Below are positions 1-14,629 of a stretch of DNA of 64,000 nucleotides, piece by piece. The first letter of the stretch is position 1, and each line of letters begins with the position of its first letter. Below the pieces are notes generated by a model. That model was not told where the DNA came from, did not search any database, and saw only the letters and a list, made by a program, of their open reading frames with translations. Position numbers and translations under genes: made by a program. The stretch is from Panonychus citri (Eukaryota; Arthropoda; Arachnida; Trombidiformes; Tetranychidae), in contig NW_026515545.1 in NCBI RefSeq assembly GCF_014898815.1, positions 1,054,001-1,118,000 on the forward strand, written 5' to 3'.

Positions 1-1857
1 TCAACAATTTCCTGTGTAAATTGAAAGCACATTCAGTGATTCATTCAGGTTCTATCTAATTTAGTTATCAGCACCTCCATGAAAATTACCTGTTGACCAT
101 CATTCATGTGAACTGATTTGAATAAATTGAACTAACAATCTAATGAGTTCATGGTATAAGGAGAAAGAGAGAGAGAGATTTGGATAATCATTCAACTATC
201 ATCGATTTGCATGTAAATTTCGAGTCTGAATATTATTCAATCACATTGATGAAAGTTTACTTGGAACTTTCAAGCCCTCGAGGGTTATATAAAATGATAA
301 AAGTTCACAAGTTGTTTATGAACAATTATCTTACAGTATCATCATGATAATTTTTCGATAACTTTAATTTCTCCATCTTTCTTTATTCTTCTCCAGGTTC
401 TTGGTCTATAGAAATAGTAATTCTGAATATCTCATACATTCTCAATTCTCATGAGAATCATGTCAACATAAATATGGATCTTATCAGAACTTTTATCATT
501 ATGTAGAGAAAGAGCTAGTTCGTCAAAAGAATTCCTTCTCATTGTATATTCGTTGTTCTGTGAGAGGTTCTATTTCCCTATTTTCTGATTCCATGATAAT
601 ATGCAAGGAAGAAAACAACATGGAGAGAAATAAGAGAAATAATAAATTCGAAAGAAGAGCAGAAAAGTTCTTAAAAGATATTCTACCATTATCATATGCA
701 ATTTTCTATAACAATGATTTCCATGAAAGGTCAAATGTTCGAAAAGTTTCATGTCCAGTTCGAATTCTTATTTTTATTATTAGTTTTCCATAAAATTGTC
801 CATGTAATTGTCTTTTTTTAGTTCTAAATGTTTTCATTCAACTTTATCACAACAATAATAAGAAGTGAAAAAGTTCAGTAATTTGAGTAAATTTCACCGA
901 ATGTGAGAATTGAATTTAAGTTTTCTTTTTCTTTAGCAAAGAAAAAAAGTTCAATTCGATTACGGAATAAATTTTGTTTCTTTTTTCAGGATAATCAGGA
1001 TATTAACCTATTCATTGTTCATGAGAATATGATTATTGAAAATAATAGTATGAAAATTGTCAAGGAATTTACAGTTTCAAGTGCTTCTTTTTTAGCTTAA
1101 ATTTTATAAACGGAAACGGAAAAAGAAGAAGAAAATATAAGAAAAGAACTGACAATGAACCGAGAATGAACTAAGCTGTAACTTGGAGGTGATTCTTTTG
1201 AGTTAAAATAGATATATTATCAGAGAAGATAAGTTTTCTTCAGAATGAAACCATGGAAACGAGAGATAGCTTTTAAGAAATATTCTAAACTGGAAATTAG
1301 TAGTTCGATTGTTGTTGCCCTCAGGGTAAAGAAGTAGAGGGTAGAAAAAATATTTATTCACTTTTTTTCCTTTGCCTCGAATAATAGTTTTCTCTTTATT
1401 AAACTGATTGTCTGAACTTTCACCCTAACATTCAGTTATTAATATCACCATTTGATGGAATGAAAAAAAACAAAGCAAAAGAAAAATTCTGTTGGGAATT
1501 CAATTCATGAATTGTAATCAAAGTTATCACTTTCTCTTTCACTATTCATTAAGAGAATATACAAAAGATAATGATAATTAATTGTTTCCATTGTTATTAT
1601 TTTCACCCTTTTCTGTGATTAAATCTCATGATATTTCCTACCCAAGACTCTTAAAGATATTCAATAGAGATTAAATCATGATCCCTGATAGATATCATCA
1701 TAATGTGATTGGAAACATTTCTCTCTCATTATTTTTATCGCAAATATCAATTGACTTATACCTAACGGTTGTTGGAATAACATTCAATTAATCAGCTGAT
1801 TGATTTTCTCAAGGTCAAAAGTTTGATATTACCTTATATTGAGAATGAAAGGCCAAA

Positions 1858-2415
1858 AGTTGAGGGTTAAGAGATATGGTTATTGGTAGTAAGAAATGGT
1901 TAACAGAGGTCAAAAATGGTCAAAAATGGTTACTAGTTGTCCGTAGTTATAAATGGTTAAAAGTAGTTAGGGATGGTTAAAAGTAGTTAGGGATGGTTAA
2001 AAGTAGTTATAAATGGTTAAAAGTAGTTAAGAGTAGTTAATGGTTAAAAGTAGTTAAGAGTAGTTAGGAGTTGGTTAAGTAGTTAAGAGTAGTTAGGGAT
2101 GGTTAGGGTTGGTTAAAAGTAGTTAAGAGTAGTTAGAAATGGTTAAAAGTAGTTAAGAGTAGTTAGGGATGGTTAAAAGTAGTAAAGTAGTTAAAAGTAG
2201 TTAGGAGTTGTTTACAGTTGTTAATGATGGTTTATAGTTGTTAATGATGGTTTATAGTTGTTAATGATGGTTAACAGTGGCTAATGATGGTTAACAGTGG
2301 CTAATAATGAGTTAAGAGTAGTTAGAAATGGTTACTGTTTGTTAAAGATTTATAGAAATGATTAACGGTGGTTAGAGATCGTTATCAGTTGTTTGAAACG
2401 CTTAGCAGCGGTTAA
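1858..2415. repeat. Degenerate minisatellite with about 10-bp period
   Basis: Alternating decamers built on AGTAGTTARR and RATGGTTAAA run through this interval, often paired into 20-bp units such as GGTTAAAAGTAGTTAGGGAT. Between about 2211 and 2300 the unit changes to 20-bp copies of the type TTAATGATGGTTTATAGTTG. One segment reads GGTTAGGGTTGGTTA, which resembles telomeric repeat, but the array as a whole is not telomeric. The edges are gradual because outer copies are degenerate. Confidence 0.85.
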
Positions 2416-4080
2416 TCAAACCCAAAGAAGAGGAAGAAGAAAACTCATCACCAGTTATCAATGAAGAAGAAGAAAGAAAAAATATTGAAGATAAAAGATG
2501 TGGTCAAATATATTGATTATGAAACAGAGGAAGTATGACGATGGGTGATTTAAAACCTCTTCCAAACGATTTCTCCCCATTAATACACGTACAAAAATCT
2601 GTTGACATGAGAAATTTCCTGAGCTCTCATTATAATCTAATCCAGGCCAGACTTTGCACTGCAAACGTGCATCTAAATTCATTTAGAATATGAAATTTTG
2701 CTGAAGAAAACCAAAAATTAAATGAACATTAAATTCAGGGGAAAATTTTCAAGACACCATAATGATAATTGATCAGTTGATTGTGTCGATTGTTTATAAA
2801 CTTCAATTGTAATTAACGTTCGAATGATTATCAACAATTTTCGGACTGGAACTTTTTTCCCCAGAAAACATTTATTTTTCACCTAATCAACTTACCTTTT
2901 ATATTATTGTTCACACTAGTTGACAGTTTACTGTTAAATCAATTTAATCACAGTGACAATTTAACGGTAACAAGAAAAAAAACTTGATTAGTCAGTTGAT
3001 TAGTTGATTGTTGTTACAATGTTACCTAAAATTAATTTAATAGTTTGGACACAAAATACTGGAAAATAATGGAAAAGGTTAGTGATGAAAAAAAGTGTAA
3101 TCTTTTCAGAGGGAATTCAATTTTCACCATTAACTTTTTTTTCCTTGTTGATTTTGACAATTTTTCATGGGAATACATTTGAACCTCTCTTACATAGCAA
3201 TTAAAATTGATGATCATCATTACGGAAAGTTGATTAATCAAGAGGGAAACTGATATCATCATGAACTTTTGTCGAAAGGGCTAAAGTTGAACAAAAGTGA
3301 AGAGGAAAAAGTTCATTTCAAATTCAACTTATTTCCCTCCTCCAAGAGAATCCATTGATTATAATTTACATGGAAAATCATTTCACCTCCATTGTCAACT
3401 GAGCTTCCCCTCCATAACCCACTCTCAACCTTTCAATCAATACCATTAGATCATCATTAAGCTAAATCAAATTCATCATTGAGCCTTGTAGTTAAATGAC
3501 AATAATCAGTTGATTATTATCATTGAAACAAATTGATAATCAGCAAGAATCAGAAAATCAAGTTTAAGTTGAAAGAGACAGAAACTATTTTGGAACATTA
3601 GAAAGTTGCAATTAAACAACAATCAAGATAATTAGTGTTATTCAATTGCAATCAGACTAAAAGACTATGTATATTAGATATTTTCAACTATTTAGATTTT
3701 ATAATGATCTGAGTATTGGTGTTGATAGTTGGACTGAATTTATGTTCATCATCATTTTGATAGTTTGAGTGAAAAGAAACAAAATTAATCACATTTAGAA
3801 TCATTATCGAGATACAGTTTTACTCATTGGTACGATTCAATTGATTAATGATAATTTACGAAGATGATGATGATGACAAATACCACCGAACTTATTTTAT
3901 CTCTCTTTCTTTTAGTTTCTTATATGTCTTATCAGCCTAACGTAATGCAATAAACGCATCTCCTGGTTCCAATTCCCATGAGATTATCATTCATGATAAG
4001 AAGACAGAAAATGAGTTGAAAAAAAGAGAAGTATAAAAGTAACTGACCAAAACTGGACATTTACTTACGCGGAGTGAGTC

Positions 4081-4083
<3 letters not shown>

Positions 4084-4149
<66 letters not shown>
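4084..4149. repeat. (GA)33 microsatellite
   Basis: Uninterrupted GA dinucleotides over 66 bases, among the longest tracts in the window. Confidence 0.97.
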
Positions 4150-4152
<3 letters not shown>

Positions 4153-6624
4153 GATAAGATATTATTCATCAGCAGACAAGATAATCATGAGATCGAATTT
4201 TTCGAGATTTTTCTCTCTCTCGAATATGAGTAAATAAATGAAAATATTCCTTCGACATGATATTCAATCAACGATGAACATATAAGAAAAAAAACTTTTC
4301 TCTCTCTTCTAGATTAGTATCACTTTCTGATGATGATAAAACAGATTGGTCTGATTAAATCATTGATGGTATCATTTTTCATGGTGAAATAAGATTCAAT
4401 CTCCATGGTGAATCCATCATCAAAGTGATTATGCACCAATGGTGTGAAAATATATATAAATCTCAGTGTCAGAATTTAATCATGTCAGGGATTGGAAAGA
4501 TGGCAAGATGAAATTGGCGAAAAGTTCTGTGTAAATTTATGTGTGTGAGAGAGTTAGAGAGAGAAATTTAGAAGATAAAAGATAAAATAGAAGAAAAAAA
4601 AATGTGAGAACTCAATTTCTTTTATATTATCAGGATTATATCGAAAGTGATGATAAAGATCAGAGTCATGAGCATCATGATAATCATGGTTGTGGTGGTA
4701 AATTTGCTTAATCAGCAAAATTTTGGGTGTTAAGTTTGATGATAAGGTGGGCTCAAGGTGGATAGTGAGTGGATCAAAGTGTAAAATATGATGATGAAGA
4801 TAAAGATGATTATGTGATGATGTTTGCAGAAATTTTAGAAAATTGGAAGAGAAGAAGAAAGAAATTCTTAAAATTCTGACATGACCTCTCTCTCTCTCTC
4901 TCTTTCTCGTTTTCTAGATTATCTCAGAACCCATTGAATTGACCAGTAACAGAAAATAACTGATGGTCAAGCAGAATTTTCAACTTGATCCAATTTCAAT
5001 TTACAGAAAGTTTCAATTTCTGATGAAACAACAATTTAAATTTCCAATTTTCTAATCAACTTTCAATATTCCAACAATAGAGAAAATCATTTCAATGGTC
5101 AATCAATTGGTCAAGAAACTTTTTGTCCATTTGTTGTCCAGTGTTTTCTAGCTTAGCTTTTTAATTAACTTTCACCAATGTTGTTAATTAGCATTCAAAT
5201 TGTTAATCACCAAATTTATTTATATGTAAAAAAAACTGACTCTCATTAGTTATCAATTAATTTAATTAACATGACAAGTCTACTCTTAATCATCATGTTA
5301 ATTAGTTGAAAACAATTAAAACTTTAGTTTTGAATTACAATTAATCAGGATTATGATTAATTTTCACTTTCAGCTTAATCAGAGATTATGATTGATGTTG
5401 AAATCGTCAAAATGATCAACTAATTGTCTTAATTGTTTACAATTAGTAAGTTAATCATTTGCACTCTAATTAACTGCCGATAAACAGGAAGAGAGAGAGA
5501 GAATTAGAACTTTTTTCTCTCTCATTTTCTCTTTCATCAACTTCCACCTCATTTGACCTGTTAACTATTAGAATCACCCACCATTAGACCTCACCCAATG
5601 TTTCCACTCTTTATCATCTGAATCTCCATGAAGCTGAAAAATCAGTCAGAACTTTTCGTCTATTCGATTTTGTTGCTGTTCGATGAAAGTGAAAAGTTCT
5701 GGATTGAAAAGACTTTTTTTTCCTTCTCAGGATCAAGAACTTTAATCATCAATTAGTTTTTACATGATAATCTGAGTTCTGCTAACAGGGAAGATGAAAA
5801 GATTATAAAAGAAACATGGTGAAAATTGAATTCGATTCAATTCCAAATTATTCATCACAATCTTAACCATGAGCATTTCCATTTGTTGAATGGTAGAAAT
5901 TAAAACTTTAAATTCTGATTAATGATAATCTTTTTTGATAGAAATGAGAAAGATTTTTGTGTTCTAATAATTCATATTATCATTCAAAAGTTGCTGCAAT
6001 CAAAAACTTTCAATTCCATGGTGATAGATGATTAACTTGGAGATTATCATGATACAATATTTACATTGAATTGAAACAAACAGACACAACAGAAAACTAA
6101 ATTGGGATCAGAATTCATGACTCTGATTCCGAAATCAGAATCATGAATTATATAAATAACTAAATATATGAGATATGAATGTTTACTTTTCTGAATATAA
6201 TTCCAAATGATTAGGAAGATTAACTCAATATTTCATGATGATTAATATGAATCATTGTTCATCCATGATGGTTGATAGTTTTACGCACTAAAGATGATTA
6301 ACTGATTATTGATCGATCCATGAGATTGATTAGCCTTCCATTTTAACTCAATCTTTTATCTCGCTCTCTCTGTCTCTCTTTAGCTATGGAAAAAGATTCT
6401 GGTAACATTTTCAGGGTGAAAATCATGATAACAATAACAATCATCATGATAATCTTTCGGGTGAGATGGGGCAAAGATGATGAGAAAGAAAACAAAGAAA
6501 CTATTTTCTTCAGTTTTTTCCACCTTAATGACTAATTAGGACTTCTAATTGAATGGTTATTCTTGTCACGATGAATCTTTGGTGTTATCATGGATTCTCT
6601 TGCTGTTATATTTGTCTATTTGTT

Positions 6625-6629
<5 letters not shown>

Positions 6630-6655
<26 letters not shown>
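6630..6655. repeat. (CT)n microsatellite
   Basis: About 13 uninterrupted CT units, followed by a looser pyrimidine stretch. Confidence 0.95.
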
Positions 6656-8332
6656 TCTTTCTTTCTTGTCCATGATAATTTTCTTATTCAATTCTGATGG
6701 TAACTGATTGTTTCTTTTTCTCACTGTTCTTCAATCAGATTTCTCTCTTCAGTTCCATTCTTTTTTTCACTTATATATCTTTTTCTCTTCATGATCATGG
6801 CGGTTCTTCTCATTGTCATCGGTTATTATCCCATGAAAATCTCATGATGAACTTTTATCTTTCATTTTTCCTGTTTGTTTACCTTTCTCTCTGATTCCTT
6901 ATTCAAATAAATATTCATTTCTCAAATAGAGATGAACAGTTCATGCTAGCAAGAGTTAACGGATAATCATCATGATGAATTCATGATAAATATTCAGAAC
7001 TTTTCGAAAAATTTTCCACATTTCTCTGATCATGATGAATAATAGTTTCTCAGTCTCATGTACTAATGTTATTTTCTTTTTCTCTTCATAATCATATTTT
7101 TCTCTATCTTCAACTGCAAATGAATTCTTGATGATGGAAATTTTTTAAGGAAGTTTCGAAAAGAATGAGAAAAAAACTTTCGAATTTCCTATTTTTTTTA
7201 TATTTTCGAATAGAATTTCTATCCTTCATTCCTCCGATATCCAATTGACAAGGAAACGATAATAATCATGGTTGGAAATAATCATAATCTCAGAATTCAG
7301 ATGAATTCACGGAATCGATAATATTGATTGAGAGCCAAAGAGAAAAGAGAGTTTTGAGAAAGAAAGAGAAAAAGAAAGTAAAAGAATAAGATAAAGAAAA
7401 ATATCTTTTTCTCTTATCATCTCAATTCTATCATCATCTTTATCTTCATCATTATCTCATTCAGAGTATTCAATTGGAATTCAGAATCAATGGGGAATAT
7501 CGACATGAGAATCATTATGTACCATCAGCTGATCTCGAGTTCAATAATGATTCCAAGTTCGTAATGAATTTTGATCAAGAAAAAGAAGCAAAAAAAAGCT
7601 TCATGTGTATCCAATCATAAGATAATCTGTCTCAACTTCATGGTGATTTCATCATGGTAATAATAATAGAGATGAAATAGTTGATATTCTCAACAAAATT
7701 ATCTCCATTGAAACAATTCATTGGTAATCAAATAAACAACAATCATCATTATCCAATCAGACTGTTAGAACTCAAGACATATACTAAGTATTTTCACAGA
7801 GAATTAGAACTTTTATCTTTCTCTCTCCAAGTTTATTTTTCCTTTCACATTATCATTATCAATAAATGTCATCATCAACGATTAACATTCATTCCCAGAT
7901 AGTTTATTCTAACCAGTTCTGTAAAATTTTCATCATAAAATCAATCGTAATCTCTTTCACTCTTTCACTTTATCATCATGTTTATAAGTCTAATGACTGA
8001 AATCAAGATAAACATTCAATATCTCTCATGTGGAGAAAATGATGAGAAAAATATTTACTTTTCTGTCTTTAGTTTGTTCATGGTAAAATATTAAATCCAA
8101 TTGGAAAAGTGAAAAAATTTGAAACAGATAAAATAATAACATCATTATCATGTTAAAGAGTAATTTAATGTTAGAGGATAAGGTGGAAAGGAAAATGAGT
8201 TGAGTGGCTTGGTGGTGTTTCTGATTCTTTAAATTCATCATGATAATAATTTACTAGGAATTTATAGTTTCCTTTTTTTTATTCATTCATTTTCTGCGGG
8301 AAATTTTAAGAATCTGCATGGAGAGTGGATGA

Positions 8333-8356
8333 AGAGAGAGAGAGAGAGAGAGAGAG
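8333..8356. repeat. (AG)n microsatellite
   Basis: About 12 AG units. A second short GA tract lies near 8620-8637. Confidence 0.93.
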
Positions 8357-11300
8357 TATGTGGTGGTGATAGAATAAGATTCTCTGATGGAAAAGTTTTT
8401 ATCTTCATTCCAATTTGAGCAGTTTGTATTTCTATCTCTTATTCACTTGGTGAGGAAGTAGATGAATTAACATGAAAATAAAAAATGCTAACAGATAAAC
8501 AGAGTTTCCTTTGAATGTTCAGGGGAAAGCTTTTTTTTCTTAACATGAAGATGATTATTTGTCGGTTGAATTTTGAATACTCAAAGAGCGGAATGGAAAA
8601 CTAACTAAGAGAAAGTGAAAGAGAGAGAGAGAGAGAGTAAGGTAATGAGGATGATAGTTCTGAGAGTGAGAAGTGGGAATGATTTGCTCTGGTTAATATA
8701 ACGATAACTCTTTTTTTCAAATTCGTCATTCCCTCTGAGATTTGGTCGAGAATCTTGAAAGAAAAAAGTTCTACTTGGAATTTAAATACAAGATGATTAT
8801 GGAGATGACGTAGAATGAAGATGAGGAAGATAAGAAAAGATTGAGACAAGTTGTTCTTCTTTTTTGTTGCATTTTTTTCTTATCAACCTTTTTAAGATTC
8901 TTTTCTTTCTTCCCTGAAGAATTTGTCTGCAATTCTCTTAAATCCAGAAATCGTATTTCTCTTTCTACTACAAATCTACTCAGAGTCTCTGAACTTTTCT
9001 CTTTCCATGAAAAATCATCATCATCATCAACTGGTTAGAAAGCACGAGGTGTTAATTGCATTAGTTGACCTTACAAATTAAGGCTCATCCAAGTTCAGAT
9101 TTCTAATATTTTCACACAACCATGAAACCACTTTAATTTCAACAGAAACACTGAGGCTCATCACCATGAGAGCAATCTTGAAATAAACATGATAACTTTC
9201 AATGAGAATCTCAAGTTTACTCGGTTCTTGGATATTTTATGAAAATTGAAACATTGAAATAATAATAACTTATAAAAAGTTTTATTGTGATAAAGTTGAA
9301 TGAATCTCATCATTAATTAGTCTTGATTGTTGATCAACTAATTAAAGTTATCGTCTTGATGTGTTATCAATATTCATCATTTTGCTCAAATTCAGCTAAT
9401 TGAACAGAGTTTTAGTTGAACATTTGTCTTCATCGTTGCAACGAAAATTACTATGAAGTTCAATGGAGATAAATAAATATTATTTGATATGAACTTTCAT
9501 TGAGGGTGGAAAGGGTCAAGGTGAATGATGGAAAGGTTATTAATCGATATTGATGGTGAGATGAGGAGGGAAAAACTCAAACTGATTGACTGATGATGAG
9601 AAAAAGAAATTTTAATAAACAAAGTGAATGAAGAAAATGAAGATAATGATGAATTGAAGGGAGAAAAAGATAAATATCAAGATCACAGGTTAGAACTTTG
9701 TTCTTTTTCCATGAAAGTTCTAGACATTTTTCTACTTTCTGTCAGAATATGTTATTCTTTTTCAAATATTTCTCTTTACTTCATCGTATTTACTTTCATT
9801 CTCTTGTTTATATTTTTCCTAAAAAAACATTCTATTCCAATATTAATAGAAACTGTTATTTCATTTTCTTGTTTTTTCTTCAGGTAAATTTCACGATTTC
9901 AAAATGGAGAAAAATTCATTCCATTCTCTCATTTTTCTCATCTTTCTATTTATCTATCGTTCATTATCATGAAAATAATGGTCAACAATCTGATCAACTC
10001 AAATCAACATTTTCTTTAGTAGCGTTTTTGTATTCGTTTTGCTGAGGAAAATTATTATTAGAACTGGAAATATCATCTATTATTTAGGGCGAAGAATATA
10101 AAAGGTAAGAGTTGACAGAGACATTGAATGAGTTATCATCAGGGTGAGAGAATAAGAGAGATGTACAATTTACTTTTCTCTAAAACAATGAGAAAAGAAA
10201 ACCTGATGAAATGGCCAAGAGAGAAGAGAGAAGGTGAGAGAGAGAGAGAGAGGAGGTCATTCAATGGTCAAGGTAAAGTTGCACCTTGACTGATTATATT
10301 GTGTCATCAAACTAAAAGATTCATTTGAAATTTTCAACAATCGCCATCAATCAAGGTGCGATAGGAATAGAAGATGATTGTTTGGTCAATCGTTTCCATT
10401 TCTCGAGCTTGACCATTGCAGAGTTTTCATTCTTACCTCACCAAATACCTTCAAGGTATATAAGATATTGGTGAAATTCTGGTCAAAGTGAGTGGACCAT
10501 GGTCATTGTTGTTTGATTGTCATTAGGCTTTTACTGTTATTTAGCTTTTCAAGTTCAAGATAACTGGTCATCATCATCTTCAAGGTGTTTTCGGCTCTTT
10601 GTTCATCCTCATCATTTTTTTTCCTTACAATCTCAAGGAGCAAACTCAATCTCTTCACTAGAGATGATGGTCAGTGATGGTCAAGACATTCTTAAGGTTA
10701 GATAACTGTTTTTGTCTTTGTTATAAGAGGGAAAATATTGATTTAATATATACCTCACATTCATCTTGAATGTTTTGACATTTAAGATAAGGTAGAAAAT
10801 GATAAAAGGTAACAAGGTGATGACAATGATAGATGGTCAAGTAATCATCATTTCTTAGCTGATGGTCAAGATAACTTTCAAATAGACTTTAACTTGAGAA
10901 AGATGCGAAACTGTTCAAGTTAATTTGAGATGATAAATCATTGTCGAAGTGATTTAAGTTTTATTATGTTAAATTGTTAACACAATTAAGGATAATAATC
11001 CATTTGATTACTTTTATTATCTCAATTAAATGATTGTTACAATAAAAGTAAAATTTGAATCATTTTGATCATTTGATTTTCATTAGGATTCTGATTTTTT
11101 TAATTATTTGTTTGACTTCATCTACAGAATTCATTGAATTATATTTATCAATATATTCACTCAGGCTTATCATCATCATCATCATTAGCATTGAATCTGA
11201 ATAGTTCAGTAAATGTAACTAATTTGATTCATTTAAAGTTTTATGGTAATCAGATTGCAAATTAGATGAAAATTGATCAGAAATCAATCAACTAATCAAA

Positions 11301-13309
11301 TATATTATATCATGGAAACTGAATTAACTTATTTAAACGCAAATTAACAATCATAATCATGGTGGTGATGATTAACTATTTAATTTCAGGATAAATGAGT
11401 AATTGAAATTTTGATGCAAATGAAAAAAAAATCAAATTCAATTTCATTTAAATTGCCAAGGGGATTCAATTCATTGGATTAAGATTGGGAAAAGTTTAAA
11501 CTGAATCAAAGTTTTCAAAATCTATCATTAATTTCACTGATTTTTGACAGTTTTTAACGTGGTGATTGTTATTAATTTAAATTGCTATCATATTGAGTTA
11601 TGATGAACACAATTGACAGCAAATTGTTCATGATAATTAGTAATTATGATTTCTCAGTAAAATGAAAGATGTAAATTGTAATAAGAAAAGTTCATGAAAC
11701 TATCAAATTTTCATCATCATCATGATTATTCAGGAAGAGAGAAAGTTGGAACTTTTTTTTCAATCTCTTCATCATCTTGTTCATGTTTATGAGGAGAGTG
11801 AGCAACAAAGTTCTGTGTCGTTGATGGATTATTATTATCATCATCCTGATTGTGATGATGATGATGATGATTCTTGGTGAATGAAAATGAATTTTCTGGT
11901 TTCCATCACCAGAGTTTTATCATGATTATCATGCTTACCAGAATGATGAAAGCATTAAAATCACATTTAACAATTAAGATGAAAGTGAAAAATAATCATC
12001 ATCTTCATCGTCTCTTCATGATATTATCATGAAAATAAAATTAACACATAATCAGGTTGACTGAACATCTTGAAAGTTACAAAGAAATTCAGAATCTTGG
12101 AACTTTTTTGCCTTCTCTTTTTCCTCTGGAAAACAAGACGAAAATTGTTTTCTTACTTTTCTACTAATCAACTTAGGCTCATTAGCACGATCTTCATCTG
12201 AACACTATCATGGGTTTCAAAAGGAAAAAAGTTCCAAGACTGAAGTCCAAGAGAAACTGAACTTTTTTCTTCCTCACTTCAATAAACTAACATTTCTAAT
12301 AATATTATCAATTGAAGTTTCCAATGGTTAAGGTAAAAGATTCATGATTAATTGTGTGTGATAACTTGAAACTCAATCATGATTGTTATCATGGTGAGAT
12401 AATAGTAGTATATCTCATGAAGAAGGTTGAAAAATTCATGATTTCTTCATATTCCTTCAGATAGAGAAAATCTGTTTTCTTATATATTTTTTTTCTCGCT
12501 ACTTTTATAAACCAATTGGTTTTTAGAACTTTTTTTCATCTCATCCTCATGATATTATCATGAAGCTCAGAGTATTTGTGTAAAGCTTATTCATCATTCT
12601 CACCTTAAGAGAAAACAGATTTTCATGAGTATAATCATCATCATCATCATCATAAAGATGAACATGTAGATTCACTGAGTAGTCATTATATAAGATGCAA
12701 AAAGATACACACATGATTACATGAAATTGTGGATGAAATTTTCATCATCTACATGAGGATATTACACTTTTTTATCCCACTCGGTGTGAATATGATTAAT
12801 AAATGATTAGCTTTTTTATGATCAGGTAAAAGTAATAATCATCATCATCATCATGAAATTGATAACTTTGTTTCCTTCAACTTTCATGAATTCAGATTAT
12901 GAGTCTTGAGAAATTGTGAATTTTTTTTCCTTTTTCTTTCAGTCTAATAATTTTCGGGCTGAGTAATAAAAGTAACATTTATTACCATGATATTATCAGA
13001 ATTATCTTCAAAATCGTTGTCATTATTAATTCAAATTTCTCATTAACATTATGATAACTAAAAATAACTGGGGGAAAAAATGGAAAAGTTTAGAGCGACA
13101 GGGAAAAATAATAATATGAATCGAGACTGAATTTTATCGTAGAACTTTTTTTTTGGAATTTGAATCTTCATGTTCAGTTCTGGGAAATCAGATATTAAAA
13201 TCTTGCTCAGAATCTAAAGTGAACATTCAATTATTATGTTGATGATAATTCGGATCATATCATTTGTGAATAAATCGATTCAGAGATGAACAGAATAAAC
13301 AAAATGATT

Positions 13310-13310
<1 letters not shown>

Positions 13311-13350
<40 letters not shown>
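13311..13350. repeat. (GA)20 microsatellite
   Basis: Uninterrupted GA dinucleotides over 40 bases. Confidence 0.97.
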
Positions 13351-13354
<4 letters not shown>

Positions 13355-14584
13355 TGATAAATTGAATTAGTGAGAGTGGGAGGGTTAGGAAGTTCAGGTA
13401 GAGAAAAATGAATTTAATTTCTTTCCAGTAGAAAGAAGAGAATGAAGAAAAACAAATTCGAAAAAGTTTCAAGTTCGAAGAGTTTGAAAATTGAGAAAAT
13501 ATCTGTGGGGGACAACGGGAACATGAGAGCTGATGAACAGAAGGAGAAAAAGTAATCATGATAAAATGAAAATTTCAACATCAATTAAATCAAATCAACA
13601 TTTCGATTTCAATTCAATTTGGTAACATTGACCTCCCACCACCAGAACTACACCATTTAATCAGATTATTATCATGGAAGTGAAAGAAATAAAGACAAAC
13701 GATTTGTATAAAATAAAAAAGTTCTGAGAAATGGGAGAGAGAGAGGAAAAAGAAGAAAAAAGTTCTAATTCCAATCTCATCGAAATTCAAAGTGGGAAAA
13801 AATTCCATTTAAAGATAAGTTAATCTTAACCCACTTAGGAATCAGAATCAATTCTCCGTATATAAAGTGAATCATGAAAATTCAAAGATTAATAACATTG
13901 GATTATGAAATTTCAATTCAGATTCTCAGGGTGAATCATGAACGGAAGGATACATTGTAATAAGAAATTACTATTTGGTCCGTTTACCCAAAGAGAAGGA
14001 AAAAAGAATAGAACTTTTTTTGTCGCAATTTCTCTTCCTTTTTGTCATCTTCTTCCTAATCTTGAATCTCACTCTCTCTTTTATATTCATTTTCATGGTT
14101 ATTTCTTATTCCAGTTGAGTAAAATTCACATATTCTGATTCCTTTTTCTCATTCCTATGGATTCAGGTTCACTTTTAGCTAAGAAAATGTAAGATATTGT
14201 TTCTTATTTTCTCTGTTCTATGAAATTCAGATATATATATTGAACTTTACCATGATAATAGAGGTAAAATCATCATCATGATCAACATCATCCCTTTTTT
14301 TCTGTGAGATTTTTTTCTCTCATCTTGTTTTCTGTTCATTTTTTTACCCATAAACAATAATAGTAAGAAACAATCTCCGTGAAAATATTACACGAAAGTG
14401 AAAAGAAATTTTCTTTCAAACTTTTGAAAAAAAATTTTCAGGGGAAAGTTCAGATAAATTCAGTTACTTGAAACTTTCCACTTCTTTTTATCTTCCATTT
14501 TCATCTTTCTTTTTTTCTTGATATACACTGATATGTACAGGGAGCATCTTGAGCAATCATAAATACAGAATTGAAAATGTTATT

Positions 14585-14588
<4 letters not shown>

Positions 14589-14625
<37 letters not shown>
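14589..14625. repeat. (AG)n microsatellite
   Basis: About 18 AG units. They fall inside an open frame (14571-15026) whose Arg-Glu dipeptide run is only the translated repeat. Confidence 0.95.

Positions 14626-14629
<4 letters not shown>

Noticed and set aside
2040..2130. Possible telomeric repeat (GGTTAGGGTTGG)
   Set aside because: It is a chance variant inside the 10-base minisatellite; no TTAGG or TTAGGG array is present.
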